A stretch of DNA of 32,940 nt, from positions 1-32,940 of the forward strand of contig JAMCSP010000034.1 in assembly GCA_023378865.1 (NCBI GenBank), read 5' to 3'. Under the pieces are notes generated by a model. The model was given only the letters and a program-made list of their open reading frames with translations. It made no database searches and had not been told where the DNA came from. The DNA comes from Candidatus Parvarchaeota archaeon. GTDB taxonomy: Archaea > Nanobdellota > Nanobdellia > Parvarchaeales > Parvarchaeaceae. Below are positions 1-8,068 of this stretch, piece by piece. The position numbers and the translations under genes were made by a program. Positions within the stretch are counted from its first letter, which is position 1. The number at the start of each line of letters is the position of its first letter.

Positions 1-243
1 CGGTAAAAACCAGCTTATAACCCATAATATAAAAAGCACACCTAGCAATGCATCAAAAGCATTCCAAAATATATTATGTGAATAGTTAAATGGAAAAGAA
101 ATTACAGCTAATATCGCTGCAAAAACCGCTGCAGCTATAACAATAAGTATTAAAACATGGAAAACTAAATGGAATAACTGATTAAAAGGATCAAAATCAT
201 ACGAATTGGAGGAGTTATACCTTCTTTGTGTCCTATTTGTCAT
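1..243 (-). CDS. Partial membrane protein, N-terminal 81 residues
   Basis: The gene is cut by the left window edge and is absent from the ORF track. Reading the minus strand from the ATG at 243 gives an uninterrupted 81-codon frame to base 1. The first 25 residues are polar (MTNRTQRRYN...). They are followed by a strong membrane segment at about 27-50 (LVFHVLILIVIAAAVFAAILAVI) and a second at about 63-80 (DALLGVLFILWVISWFL). A TATA-like stretch (AAATTTAAAT) lies 19-28 nt upstream of the ATG, as at other genes here. No family was recognised. It may be a small multi-spanning membrane protein, and the rest lies outside the window. Confidence 0.6.
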   Translation of the reverse strand, partial: MTNRTQRRYNSSNSYDFDPFNQLFHLVFHVLILIVIAAAVFAAILAVISFPFNYSHNIFWNAFDALLGVLFILWVISWFLP

Positions 244-659
244 ATTATGAAAACAAATTATAAATTTAAATAATCCACTACAATGAATATATTGATATTA
301 AAATAAAGTTATTATAAATAGATATTTTAATATTATAACATTTAATATGCTATAAATAAAGGTAGTATTTTTACCAGTTTATTTTTATACATATCGATAT
401 AATAGTATTATTTATAATAATTATATAAATGATTTTATATTAATATTAATAATATCTTAATATATGTTATATAGAGAATAAAAGAACCATAAATTTACAA
501 ATAACTTACGGTATTTCCTCTTACATAAGCAGAAATTTTAGCTGTCAATTCATTTCTTGTTTTATAGATAGTGTTTCTTATTTATAAGATACAACAGAAA
601 GTGGAAGGACGACTAGCTTATATACGAAGTCTATGCAGGTTATTATCTGTCTTTATACT
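244..659. other. AT-rich intergenic region without recognisable gene
   Basis: These 416 bases separate two minus-strand genes. The stretch from about 290 to 480 is almost pure A/T with many TTAATATTA and TATAAT-type runs. A small hairpin (GGTAGTATTTTTACC) lies near 360. I checked both strands and saw no credible ORF, tRNA cloverleaf or CRISPR-like repeat. The last 120 bases are slightly richer in GC but still show nothing recognisable. Confidence 0.6.
262..271 (-). promoter_or_regulatory. TATA-like box for the partial gene at 1-243
   Basis: AAATTTAAAT is centred about 24-26 nt upstream of the minus-strand ATG at 243. This is the spacing expected when an archaeal transcript begins at or next to the start codon. 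The surroundings are very AT-rich, so chance occurrence is possible. Confidence 0.3.
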
Positions 660-1388
660 CTAAATTTTTTCTTCCAAAGGTTTTGCATATACCTTTACAG
701 GAATATCCTTATCCAGGTATAATGTGAAATCATTTTCTGATAAAAGGTTTCCCTTCTTTTTAGCAGGTTCTTTAGGTAAGGGTTTTAGATATTTTAAAGA
801 GTAATTCCCATTAGTGTCTAACTTTACCAACACATTTTTATCATACAATAAAATAAATTTAGTTAGATCTTTTGATGCAATATATTTTAAGTCTATCTCA
901 ATGCTGTGTATATTTCTATCTTTATCCATAGAATAAAATTCATAGTGATTTAAATCTAAAGGTATAATTCTATCTTTATATTTTTTAGCAAAATAATCAG
1001 GAAATTTACCGTATATTTCCTCCTTTCCATAGTGAAGGTGAGACAAAAGCACGTTGCTGTATTCTTCTTGATAAGATTTATTTATAAAACGATTTTCCAA
1101 GCCCCTATTAAACCCTTTTCTAGCCATACCTACCGTTTCGTCTACTAAATCACTCTCTTCCATTTTTGGTTTCCAGTAAGCAAACGATGAATTTAAACGG
1201 AATGCCGATGTAGAGCGGTTATCTCCCCTTATACCTATTAACATGACCTCTAAACTCCTTTTGTGGCCTTTCCTAGTTACCATAAATTGCCCCGGAAACT
1301 CTCCCGGCTCGATAAAATCAAGTTCATCCGGATTATCTACAGGCAGGCTCCCCATATCAAATTTTAGGGCTTTTATCCTTTTTTCCAT
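660..1388 (-). CDS. Hypothetical soluble protein, 242 aa
   Basis: No family was recognised. The protein has no signal peptide or membrane segment, and it is rich in charged and aromatic residues. The N-terminal half is basic and hydrophilic. The middle carries 'LLSHLHYGKEEIYGKFPDYFAKKY', and the C-terminal half looks mainly beta-stranded (IHSIEIDLKYI, KFILLYDKNVLVKLD). It appears monocistronic, with an AT-rich gap downstream and about 85 bp to the end of the TauE-like gene upstream. An AATTATTAATAG stretch near 26 nt upstream of the ATG could be its TATA box. The frame is full and uninterrupted, and its codon use resembles that of neighbouring genes, so it is probably a real cytosolic protein of unknown role. 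Confidence 0.7.
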   Translation of the reverse strand: MEKRIKALKFDMGSLPVDNPDELDFIEPGEFPGQFMVTRKGHKRSLEVMLIGIRGDNRSTSAFRLNSSFAYWKPKMEESDLVDETVGMARKGFNRGLENRFINKSYQEEYSNVLLSHLHYGKEEIYGKFPDYFAKKYKDRIIPLDLNHYEFYSMDKDRNIHSIEIDLKYIASKDLTKFILLYDKNVLVKLDTNGNYSLKYLKPLPKEPAKKKGNLLSENDFTLYLDKDIPVKVYAKPLEEKI

Positions 1389-1472
1389 TTTATTATATGA
1401 TTATACAACTATTAATAATTATTAAGGTATTATAGCTGAACTTGCGGAATTACCTTTACACCTGTAAAAACA

Positions 1473-2249
1473 CTATATTAAAAGATATATGGAAATTGCT
1501 AGTATCCCTGTAAAAATTATTACCAACGATTGGAATAAACGCAGATTCTTGGATTTAATTACTCCAGAAACTCTTGCACCTATAAATGCACCGATGGCCG
1601 CGCCAATGATTAAAAAAGGAATATAAAACAAAGTATTTTCTGAAAAACTAATGGTGCCTAAATGAAGTAAACCACCAAAAACCGATGTTATTATCATAGC
1701 TAGTATTATAGTAGAAAAGATGATTTTTGGATTCATTTTACGTACTGCAGTCATGTATGTACCGGTTATTCCTCCGATACCCATGCCAGTGAATCCTGAT
1801 ATTATGCCTGCTAGTAATCCAATAAAACTTACATCTTTGCCGAGATTTTTACCCGGCTTTGGATAGTTTTTTATATTTCTTTGCCTTATAACAGATATAA
1901 GTGAAAATGTTCCTATCGATAAAGGAATAAAACCAAAAACGCCTTTGAAAATAGCGGTCGGAACCACAAAGCTTAGCAAAGAGCCCAATAAAACGCCCAT
2001 TAGTCCGGTTATTAAAAGAATCTTAAAAAGATACCCGTTTACAAAACCATGCTTAATATTTGAATAAGAGCCTATAATAGAACTGGTTGCTATAGTTATA
2101 AGGCTTAAACCGCCTGCGGAAACAGAACTTAAACCCATATAATAAAGAAAGAAAAGCACAAGCAATGCCCCTCCGCCTATACCGGACATGTTGCCTATGA
2201 ACGCTATAAACATTGCAAATAACGGCAGTATTATTAATATTGCAAGCAT
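1473..2249 (-). CDS. TauE/SafE family (DUF81) membrane transporter
   Basis: A 258-residue, very hydrophobic protein with roughly eight predicted membrane helices in two similar halves, which is the usual plan of the TauE/SafE family. The glycine-rich family motif occurs early in each half: 'GNMSGIGGGALLV' in the first and 'GIISGFTGMGIGGITGTYM' in the second. Family members are implicated in export or uptake of sulfite, sulfoacetate or other small organosulfur anions, but the substrate cannot be read from sequence. The length is normal and the frame intact. A good TATA box (TTATAAATA) lies 26 nt upstream of the ATG, so a leaderless mRNA is likely. The FKBP gene upstream ends only 65 bp away but has its own strong translation signal. 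Confidence 0.85.
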   Translation of the reverse strand: MLAILIILPLFAMFIAFIGNMSGIGGGALLVLFFLYYMGLSSVSAGGLSLITIATSSIIGSYSNIKHGFVNGYLFKILLITGLMGVLLGSLLSFVVPTAIFKGVFGFIPLSIGTFSLISVIRQRNIKNYPKPGKNLGKDVSFIGLLAGIISGFTGMGIGGITGTYMTAVRKMNPKIIFSTIILAMIITSVFGGLLHLGTISFSENTLFYIPFLIIGAAIGAFIGARVSGVIKSKNLRLFQSLVIIFTGILAISIYLLI

Positions 2250-2270
2250 ACTTAGATAATTACCTATAGG

Positions 2271-2279
2271 TATTTATAA
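2271..2279 (-). promoter_or_regulatory. TATA box upstream of TauE-like gene
   Basis: TTATAAATA on the minus strand is centred 26 nt upstream of the ATG at 2249. It is a near-consensus archaeal box A at the spacing expected for a leaderless transcript. Confidence 0.55.
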
Positions 2280-2314
2280 CTCATGATAATTGAAGCTGCA
2301 AAAAGTTGAAGTTT

Positions 2315-2734
2315 TCAGTTTATAGCCGCTATTTTTATATCGAACTTTAGTGTTTTCCCCGCTAAAGGAAAATTAAAATCTAATGTTACATCATTTTCAT
2401 TTACTGCAACTACGGTTGCTTGCATTCCATTATTAGAACTAACCATCATTCCCTCTTTTACTTCTTCTCCCTGAAATTGAGTCTTTGGTATCTTTATTAT
2501 CATTTCTTCATGCCTTTCTCCGTAAGCTTCTTCTGGTTTAATCGTTATGCTCTTATTTTCTCCAACTTTCATTCCGACTACAGCATCATCAAACCCTTTT
2601 ATTACCTGTCCGGCACCGACTTCAAAGGACAGTGCATCCTTGCCCTCATTAGAATCAAAAACTGAGCCATCTTCTAGATAACCTGTATATATTACTTTTA
2701 TTTTATCCCCCTTTTTAACTTCTTCATCTGCCAT
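2315..2734 (-). CDS. Archaeal FKBP-type peptidyl-prolyl isomerase, SlyD-like, cytosolic
   Basis: A 139-residue FKBP with no signal peptide. It shows the FKBP fold signatures 'KVIYTGYLEDGSVFDS' near the N-terminus, 'GQVIKGFDDAVVGMKVGE' in the middle and 'FNFPLAGKTLKFDIKI' at the end. The stretch between them ('PKTQFQGEEVKEGMMV...ATVVAVNENDVTLDFN') is the insert-in-flap chaperone domain of SlyD and archaeal short-type FKBPs. Expected role: cis/trans isomerisation of prolyl bonds and holdase activity on nascent proteins. The start is set by a strong Shine-Dalgarno sequence (GAGGTGA, 5 nt before ATG), unlike most neighbours. This suggests high, leadered translation. A membrane-anchored paralogue lies at 6073-6603. 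Confidence 0.93.
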   Translation of the reverse strand: MADEEVKKGDKIKVIYTGYLEDGSVFDSNEGKDALSFEVGAGQVIKGFDDAVVGMKVGENKSITIKPEEAYGERHEEMIIKIPKTQFQGEEVKEGMMVSSNNGMQATVVAVNENDVTLDFNFPLAGKTLKFDIKIAAIN

Positions 2735-2739
2735 TTAAT

Positions 2740-2746
2740 TCACCTC
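2740..2746 (-). promoter_or_regulatory. Strong Shine-Dalgarno site for the FKBP gene
   Basis: GAGGTGA on the minus strand lies 5 nt upstream of the ATG at 2734. It complements the conserved CCUCC-containing 3' end of archaeal 16S rRNA. Confidence 0.65.
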
Positions 2747-2868
2747 AAAAATTTAATTTATCAGGTATAGAAACTATACAAGATTCAATTAAAATGCACT
2801 GAAAGTATATTAAGTTTACTACAAAAAGAAGACAGAATTAAAATACTTTTATTAAACTGTCAGCATTA

Positions 2869-4308
2869 TCAGCTGCTTGTTCCTGCTATAGTACCTGTAG
2901 CACTAAATGCATTTGTACCGAAAGAAGAGGTGAGATTGTAGAATATCTTGCCCTCTGCAACGAAAGGTGCTCCGGCAGTGGAACATTTTGCTTCGGGGAA
3001 ATTAACACTAAATGTACTGCCAGGCGTTACAACTGTAGGGCTTATTATTCCATTCATCGGGAAATTGTCATTAGAATCGAAACCGGCAGGAGAAGAAATT
3101 GTAAAGTTATCAAATGTTGCATTATTTGCTCCGAAAGGCAATCCTCCAACAATTCCTGCAAGGTATGTGCCGGTACTATTACAAACGGCAGATCCTATTG
3201 CAAATGGGGAAAAACCACTGCTTGATGCTGTAATAGTTGGTGTACTTAAGGATTCAATCATTCCCAGTAACATACTTTCATTTAGAGTATAAGACCCAGC
3301 TGGGAGAGAGGATAAACCCGAAATTGAAGCAGGGGCCGGATTAAATGCCGACTTAAGAGAAGCAGAAAGGATTATATTGGAGAAATTTGGTGCACCGCCT
3401 GCATTTTCAGATGAATTCAAAAGACTTATTATCTTTGAAGAATCCCTTGTTAAATTAAGTATAAAGTTGCCATATAAAGGCACGCCATAGGTATTGGAAA
3501 AGCAGAAACTAAAGCCCATTGAAGCATTGTATTTGCTTTCAAATGCAGGGGTAGTGTTTATATCCAACAAAGAACATGTATTTCCATTGTAACTTTCACC
3601 TTTTAGATATTTTACCTGTATGTAATTATTGAATTGACTTAGATTTGAAATATTTGCCGAGTTATTACTTAGAATACTTGAGATTGAACTAGTCAAGTTA
3701 CTTGTTTTTAATGAAACGCAAAGCAGTGAATTCTCATTTATATTTGAATCATTTACTGAAGACCCAACAGCTGACAAGCTGATGTTTTGTGCAGATGCTA
3801 TCATTGAAAAAGGAATACATAAAGTACCATAGGAAATGTTCGAGAGTAAAGTAAGATTTACATCATCTAGGAACTTTGGAAATGAAGATACATTTATGCT
3901 GCTGCTTAAGCTAGCTATATCTTTTACAAGTGCTCCTAAATCTATGTCTGCTGTTTCTTTTGTGTAAGGGCTATAGTGAGCTATATAACCGTTAATTGGC
4001 AAATTAAAGGAAAACACTGAAGATCCAGCAGTAGCGCTTAAACTTAAAAGCAAACTGTACGAGAGATTAAATGGCCCGCTGGAATTCTGAAGCTTTGAAA
4101 CTGTAGAACTTAGCTGCTGAACATTAGCAACGCTGTAATAAGGCGTAGAGGAGCTTGACAACTTCAGAAAAGGCACATAACCTTCATAAGATGCAAATAT
4201 GAATATCAAGAAAACTGCTAAAACTATTGCAGCAGCTATTGCAGCAAATTTATGCTTTTTTGAGCCATTGTTTGGAATTCTGTCTATCTGTATACTAGTA
4301 GCATCCAT
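2869..4308 (-). CDS. Membrane-anchored surface protein, paralogue of 4633-5940
   Basis: A 479-residue protein with a short cytoplasmic N-terminus, one membrane segment at about 20-42 (FAAIAAAIVLAVFLIFIFA) and a long Ser/Asn/Thr-rich ectodomain with many N-x-S/T sequons. The ectodomain matches that of the 4633-5940 product in order: 'VQQLSSTVSKLQNSSGPFNLSYS' after the membrane segment, then 'VKYLKGESYNGNTCSLLDI' and 'FCFSNTYGVPLYGNFILNLT'. Paired cysteines suggest disulfides. The C-terminal roughly 90 residues (from 'SPAGFDSNDNFPMNGI') form a separate beta-rich domain not shared with the paralogue. Function is unknown; it is probably an envelope-anchored extracellular protein. A TATA-like box lies 27 nt upstream of the ATG. 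Confidence 0.8.
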   Translation of the reverse strand: MDATSIQIDRIPNNGSKKHKFAAIAAAIVLAVFLIFIFASYEGYVPFLKLSSSSTPYYSVANVQQLSSTVSKLQNSSGPFNLSYSLLLSLSATAGSSVFSFNLPINGYIAHYSPYTKETADIDLGALVKDIASLSSSINVSSFPKFLDDVNLTLLSNISYGTLCIPFSMIASAQNISLSAVGSSVNDSNINENSLLCVSLKTSNLTSSISSILSNNSANISNLSQFNNYIQVKYLKGESYNGNTCSLLDINTTPAFESKYNASMGFSFCFSNTYGVPLYGNFILNLTRDSSKIISLLNSSENAGGAPNFSNIILSASLKSAFNPAPASISGLSSLPAGSYTLNESMLLGMIESLSTPTITASSSGFSPFAIGSAVCNSTGTYLAGIVGGLPFGANNATFDNFTISSPAGFDSNDNFPMNGIISPTVVTPGSTFSVNFPEAKCSTAGAPFVAEGKIFYNLTSSFGTNAFSATGTIAGTSS

Positions 4309-4330
4309 ATAAAGGTATAAAAAACCCAGA

Positions 4331-4340
4331 TATAAAAATA
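4331..4340 (-). promoter_or_regulatory. TATA box upstream of surface protein 2869-4308
   Basis: TATTTTTATA on the minus strand is centred about 27 nt upstream of the ATG at 4308. It partly abuts the 3' end of the small membrane-protein gene, so the surface protein has its own likely promoter. Confidence 0.45.
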
Positions 4341-4347
4341 TATGCTT

Positions 4348-4566
4348 TTATTGAGTTAACGACTTCTTCTGCTTGTGAAAACCTAGAAGAGTTATTATAA
4401 CTCCTGCTACAAATATGCCTAAACTTGCAAAGAGGATAAAGCTTCCAATCGATTCGGCGGCTTTTCCGTAGTACTTTATTATAAAAACATCAATAAATGG
4501 AAGGATTAAACCTGCGGCAAACAACACTAAACCTGCTAAAATGATTAAATTCGGCCTGACTTCCAC
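4348..4566 (-). CDS. Small two-helix membrane protein, 72 aa
   Basis: No family was recognised. The protein has two hydrophobic helices, at about 7-29 (LIILAGLVLFAAGLILPFIDVFI) and about 42-64 (FILFASLGIFVAGVIITLLGF). They are separated by a short polar loop and followed by a basic tail (HKQKKSLTQ), so the C-terminus is probably cytoplasmic. The start codon is GTG. It lies between two paralogous surface-protein genes on the same strand, with a 39-bp gap downstream and about 66 bp upstream. That position suggests, without proving, a role linked to those proteins. Confidence 0.6.
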   Translation of the reverse strand: MEVRPNLIILAGLVLFAAGLILPFIDVFIIKYYGKAAESIGSFILFASLGIFVAGVIITLLGFHKQKKSLTQ

Positions 4567-4632
4567 GTATTTTTAGTGTATCTTTTTATATTTTAAGTTA
4601 TTTAACAACTTCATAAACTTTTATATTGGTAT

Positions 4633-5940
4633 TTATGAAAGAGTAACGAAAGCATTACCACACGCGCCTCCGCCTTTACCTGCACCCAGCCTTATGGTAT
4701 AGTCTTGTGCCGGCAAGTAAACAACATTATTAGCGTTACCATAATAGCAGTTTCCCCATTCTGTAGTACTATTACTAAAATAGGTTTGACCATTCTGACC
4801 AACAATAGAGATACTTGCATAACCTGCAGTTCCACCGGCATATGTTAGGCTAAGATTTCCACCACTCCAAGAACATTCTCCGTAAACATGTGATGGATAA
4901 TTGGATAAAGACAGTGTAAAATTGCTACATGATGATCCGTTAATGCTGCTCTGAGCAGGATTATTACCTGTAGTAATCAAGGACTGATTGTTTTTAGCGA
5001 CAGGAACAGTTAATTGATTATAGCTAGTTGGAGCGGGGTTTATGTGAGATACTATAACCGAGTAAATATTCCCAGACACATTAAGTCCATCTTCAGTTAA
5101 ACTTATAGATGTATTAACATGACCATCTAGCGGGAGTCCAAAAACATCGGAATAGCACAATACTAAAGAACTGTTTTCTTTCCCAGTCACGTTACTAATA
5201 TCAAAAGAAGCGTTTAAAGAGCTTAGGACTTTAGAGCAATTATTGCCATTGTATGTATATTGACCCAAGTACTTTACCCTGATCTTACCATTAGAAATAG
5301 TGCCTGGAACAGGGGCGGGGTTATTGATTAAGTTACTTGTTTGATTTACTGATCCTGTAATAATCGAATTAATATAGTTATATACTATGTACTGTGAAGG
5401 TGTAAAATTTACGAGATAAGATGAGCAGTAAATGCCGTAAAAATAACCGCAGTATGTAAGATTGGTTCTATTTTGTAAAATATATTGTACAGATCCAAGA
5501 GGTGTAGTATTAAAAAATATCTCAAAACTATTTCCATATTTAGCTATTGATGAATTTATGAATTGCCTGGATTCAGAAGAACCAAACAATGATGAATTAG
5601 TCGATTCATTCAAGTAAGAACCCGTGTAACTTATGTTAAATGCATTTGATGAGTTTACTAAATCAGTGACAACGTTATTTAACTGTACAAATGAATTAAC
5701 ACTGGAAAATGTTGTTTTTGAAGTAACCGAATATGAAATAAGATGTGATAAAGTTCCTGTAAAATACAATGCTAACAATACCACTGCTATTACTATTATT
5801 ATTGCAACTGCTAATATTGATTTAAGGATACCGTTTCCTTTTTGTGGTTTCTCAGGAACTTTGGATAGTTCAATAGAATTGTCTACTGTTGTAGAAGGAT
5901 TTTCCTGGTTATTTGGGATCTGTGGTTCGCTTATAATCAT
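4633..5940 (-). CDS. Membrane-anchored surface protein with shared C-terminal module
   Basis: A 435-residue protein: about 40 cytoplasmic residues, one membrane segment at about 41-63 (LKSILAVAIIIVIAVVLLALYF), then an ectodomain rich in Ser, Asn and sequons. Residues from 'SVNSFVQLNNVVTDLVNSSNAFNISY' through 'VKYLGQYTYNGNNCSK' and 'LVLCYSDVFGLPLDGHV' parallel the protein at 2869-4308. The last about 80 residues (from 'CSWSGGNLSLTY' to the end) differ from that paralogue. They instead resemble the C-terminal 83 residues of the large surface protein at the right end of the window. Both share W-SGG, AG-x-x-GYAS, LP-x-x-x-Y and GxGGGxC. Domain exchange among surface proteins is the likely explanation. 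A TATA box (TTTATACTA) lies 26 nt upstream of the ATG. Confidence 0.8.
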   Translation of the reverse strand: MIISEPQIPNNQENPSTTVDNSIELSKVPEKPQKGNGILKSILAVAIIIVIAVVLLALYFTGTLSHLISYSVTSKTTFSSVNSFVQLNNVVTDLVNSSNAFNISYTGSYLNESTNSSLFGSSESRQFINSSIAKYGNSFEIFFNTTPLGSVQYILQNRTNLTYCGYFYGIYCSSYLVNFTPSQYIVYNYINSIITGSVNQTSNLINNPAPVPGTISNGKIRVKYLGQYTYNGNNCSKVLSSLNASFDISNVTGKENSSLVLCYSDVFGLPLDGHVNTSISLTEDGLNVSGNIYSVIVSHINPAPTSYNQLTVPVAKNNQSLITTGNNPAQSSINGSSCSNFTLSLSNYPSHVYGECSWSGGNLSLTYAGGTAGYASISIVGQNGQTYFSNSTTEWGNCYYGNANNVVYLPAQDYTIRLGAGKGGGACGNAFVTLS

Positions 5941-5961
5941 AAATTAATTAACTACTTTTTA

Positions 5962-5970
5962 TAGTATAAA
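5962..5970 (-). promoter_or_regulatory. TATA box upstream of surface protein 4633-5940
   Basis: TTTATACTA on the minus strand is centred 26 nt upstream of the ATG at 5940, the standard leaderless spacing. Confidence 0.5.
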
Positions 5971-6072
5971 AGCCTTCATATACTGATTAATCCTAGTTTG
6001 CTTAAAATCAATCTCTTATCCTATTTTAGTGCTAAGTTAGTATATCTACAACAATTTTAATATTCCCTTCTA

Positions 6073-6603
6073 CTATTTTTTTATACTAACAACTTTTATC
6101 TCAAAAATAAGCGTTTTCCCTGCAAGAGGTGAATTAAAATCAACTGTAACATTTGTAGAGTTTAATACTGTAATCACTCCAGTAGCACCATTTGCATCAG
6201 ATACCTGTTCTCCCACATATAATGAACTGTTGCCAAAATCCGATTTTGGGACAGTTATTATGAGCGAATCATTAACATTTCCATATGCTTCTGCCGGTGA
6301 CAGAGTAACGTTTTTTACCTGTCCTTCTTTCATGCCTATAACAGCATTGCTAAAGCCTTTAATTACCTGCGAAGAGCCTGCTATAAAACTAAAAGGAGTA
6401 GAATTAAAATTGCTCTGGATAAGTGTTCCATTTGAAAGCCAAAGCGAATAAAATACTGTTACATTATCTCCGCTTTTAACTGAAACTGCAGTGCTGCTGT
6501 GACTTAAAAGATAAAATGAAACTATTAAAATGGCAATAACTGCAACTATTACAAGCAGATACGCTTTGTTAAAATGCAATTTAACTGTAGATTCAGATGA
6601 CAT
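6073..6603 (-). CDS. Membrane-tethered extracytoplasmic FKBP-type prolyl isomerase
   Basis: A 176-residue protein with an N-terminal membrane anchor at about 15-34 (YLLVIVAVIAILIVSFYLL) followed by a complete IF-containing FKBP. It carries 'GDNVTVFYSLWLSNGTLIQSN', 'SQVIKGFSNAVIGMKEGQ', 'PAEAYG', the insert 'VPKSDFGNSSLYVGEQV...NVTVDF' and 'NSPLAGKTLIFEIKVVSI'. It aligns along its whole length with the cytosolic FKBP at 2315-2734 but has gained an anchor and several N-x-S/T sequons. This fits a catalytic domain outside the cell. Expected role: folding or holding of exported proteins, plausibly the neighbouring surface proteins. Monocistronic, with about 130 bp downstream and 160 bp upstream. 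Confidence in the fold is high; clients are inferred from context. Confidence 0.92.
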   Translation of the reverse strand: MSSESTVKLHFNKAYLLVIVAVIAILIVSFYLLSHSSTAVSVKSGDNVTVFYSLWLSNGTLIQSNFNSTPFSFIAGSSQVIKGFSNAVIGMKEGQVKNVTLSPAEAYGNVNDSLIITVPKSDFGNSSLYVGEQVSDANGATGVITVLNSTNVTVDFNSPLAGKTLIFEIKVVSIKK

Positions 6604-6734
6604 ATTTTATACAATTACAATTTAATGAATTACCCATGTTTTATTTACTTTTTCCATATTTTTATACTCTGTGGTTCTTATTATCAATAATTATTAAAGA
6701 ATGGTTTTCACAGGCATTAATCTAAAAATTAGGG

Positions 6735-6742
6735 TATAAATA
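6735..6742 (+). promoter_or_regulatory. TATA box upstream of GT2 glycosyltransferase
   Basis: TATAAATA is centred 26 nt upstream of the ATG at 6764. It is a strong box A match and supports this start and a leaderless mRNA. Confidence 0.6.
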
Positions 6743-6763
6743 GCTAAAAAGCGGATTAATAAT

Positions 6764-8005
6764 ATGGTTGTGTATTCGCATTTCCTGTATTTAGCTTATA
6801 TCTATATATCTATAATAATCTCTGTTTCTTCTTCATTGTATATACTCTTAATATTTTATTTTTATAAGAAGAAGGAAAAGACTGAAAGCAATAATAATAC
6901 AAAGGATTCGCTCACAATAATAATACCTGTATATAATGAGGATAAAGAGCTGTTTGAAAAATGTATTGAAGCGGTAAAAAAACAGAAAACTAAGTTTATA
7001 GTCATAGGAAATGGCTGTTATTCACCATATAAGGAGATAACTGAAAGAAATGAAGGAAAGTTCGTTTACCTGCAAAAGAATGTAGGCAAAAAAGGAGCGC
7101 TCGCTGCAGGTATAAAACTAATAAAAAGCGAGTATGTAATGTTTTTAGACAGCGATACAATACTGCCAAATAAGGCCGTTGAAAAGATACTCGGTAAATT
7201 CGATGATAAGACTGCAGGTGTAGGCGCGGAAGTAAGGATTATAAAAGAAAAGGATAAATTTGTTTATTACCCATCGGAAATGCTCCAAAGGCTGCGGCAA
7301 TTATCCTTCAAGGCAATGTCTTATTTCAACAGAGTCATGGTAATAAACGGCCAATGTGCTGTTTATAGAACAGATATAATAAGGGATTTTGTATCGTCAG
7401 ATGACTTTCTGAATTCCAAGTTCTTTGGGAAGAAAATGATAATAGGGGATGATATAACTATTACAAAGTATGTTAACGGCTTGGGATACAAAACAAAGAT
7501 GGCTCAGGATGTTGTTGTTTTGACCAAAGGCCAGAGCTCCTTTAAAAACCTGGTAAAACAGTCGATAAGGTGGTCAAGATCAGGTTACATAAACTTTATA
7601 AACAGTTTTAAGGACAGAAGCATATTCAGAAATGGCCCATTATACACCTTTTCCATGTTTTACATCTACACGCTGCCTTTCCTTGTCTTGGCAGAACTTA
7701 TACTAAGGGGAGGGTTGCTTGCAAGGATAATATTCAGAAGGGGGATCATGGAAGGCGGAATAATACTAATACGCTCTCTTTTCGTAGTCCCAAGGGTTTT
7801 ACAGTCCTTCTCTGCAGTATACACCGGCTTAAAGATAATATCAATCCTGTCTGCAGCTATAATGATATACCTCATAGTAAAGAACATGAAGAAGGATAAA
7901 ATACGTATTTTATCATACGGATCCATAATGCTTCTCGTAATGTTCCTTACAGCAATCTATGCTATGCTCAGCCTGAATAAGCATGATAGATGGCTTACCC
8001 GTTGA
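6764..8005 (+). CDS. Processive family 2 glycosyltransferase (hyaluronan/cellulose-synthase-like)
   Basis: A 413-residue membrane glycosyltransferase. An N-terminal membrane segment (about 7-34) is followed by a GT-A domain with 'LTIIIPVYNED' (about 50-60), the 'DSD' metal/nucleotide motif at about 129-131, the acceptor-side 'GDD' at about 228-230 and 'QSIRW' (Q-x-x-R-W) at about 266-270. Three or four C-terminal helices follow, and the protein ends in 'HDRWLTR'. DxD plus QxxRW is the signature of processive enzymes that polymerise a sugar at the inner face of the membrane and extrude the chain. The product could be an exopolysaccharide or a glycolipid; the sugar cannot be inferred. The start is supported by a TATA box 26 nt upstream. 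No other glycan genes sit next to it. Confidence 0.88.
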   Translation: MVVYSHFLYLAYIYISIIISVSSSLYILLIFYFYKKKEKTESNNNTKDSLTIIIPVYNEDKELFEKCIEAVKKQKTKFIVIGNGCYSPYKEITERNEGKFVYLQKNVGKKGALAAGIKLIKSEYVMFLDSDTILPNKAVEKILGKFDDKTAGVGAEVRIIKEKDKFVYYPSEMLQRLRQLSFKAMSYFNRVMVINGQCAVYRTDIIRDFVSSDDFLNSKFFGKKMIIGDDITITKYVNGLGYKTKMAQDVVVLTKGQSSFKNLVKQSIRWSRSGYINFINSFKDRSIFRNGPLYTFSMFYIYTLPFLVLAELILRGGLLARIIFRRGIMEGGIILIRSLFVVPRVLQSFSAVYTGLKIISILSAAIMIYLIVKNMKKDKIRILSYGSIMLLVMFLTAIYAMLSLNKHDRWLTR

Positions 8006-8068
8006 TGAACACCCATATGATGCTTTAAGATAGTAAATTTTAAGAGTAATATCTAATCAAATATAAAC

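Noticed and set aside
480-660. Possible small RNA or tRNA in the left gap
   Set aside because: I could not build a cloverleaf and found no T-loop consensus or paired C/D boxes.
2948-3292. 114-aa plus-strand ORF opposite the surface protein
   Set aside because: It is the antisense reading of a Ser/Gly/Pro-rich coding region, where long shadow ORFs are expected.
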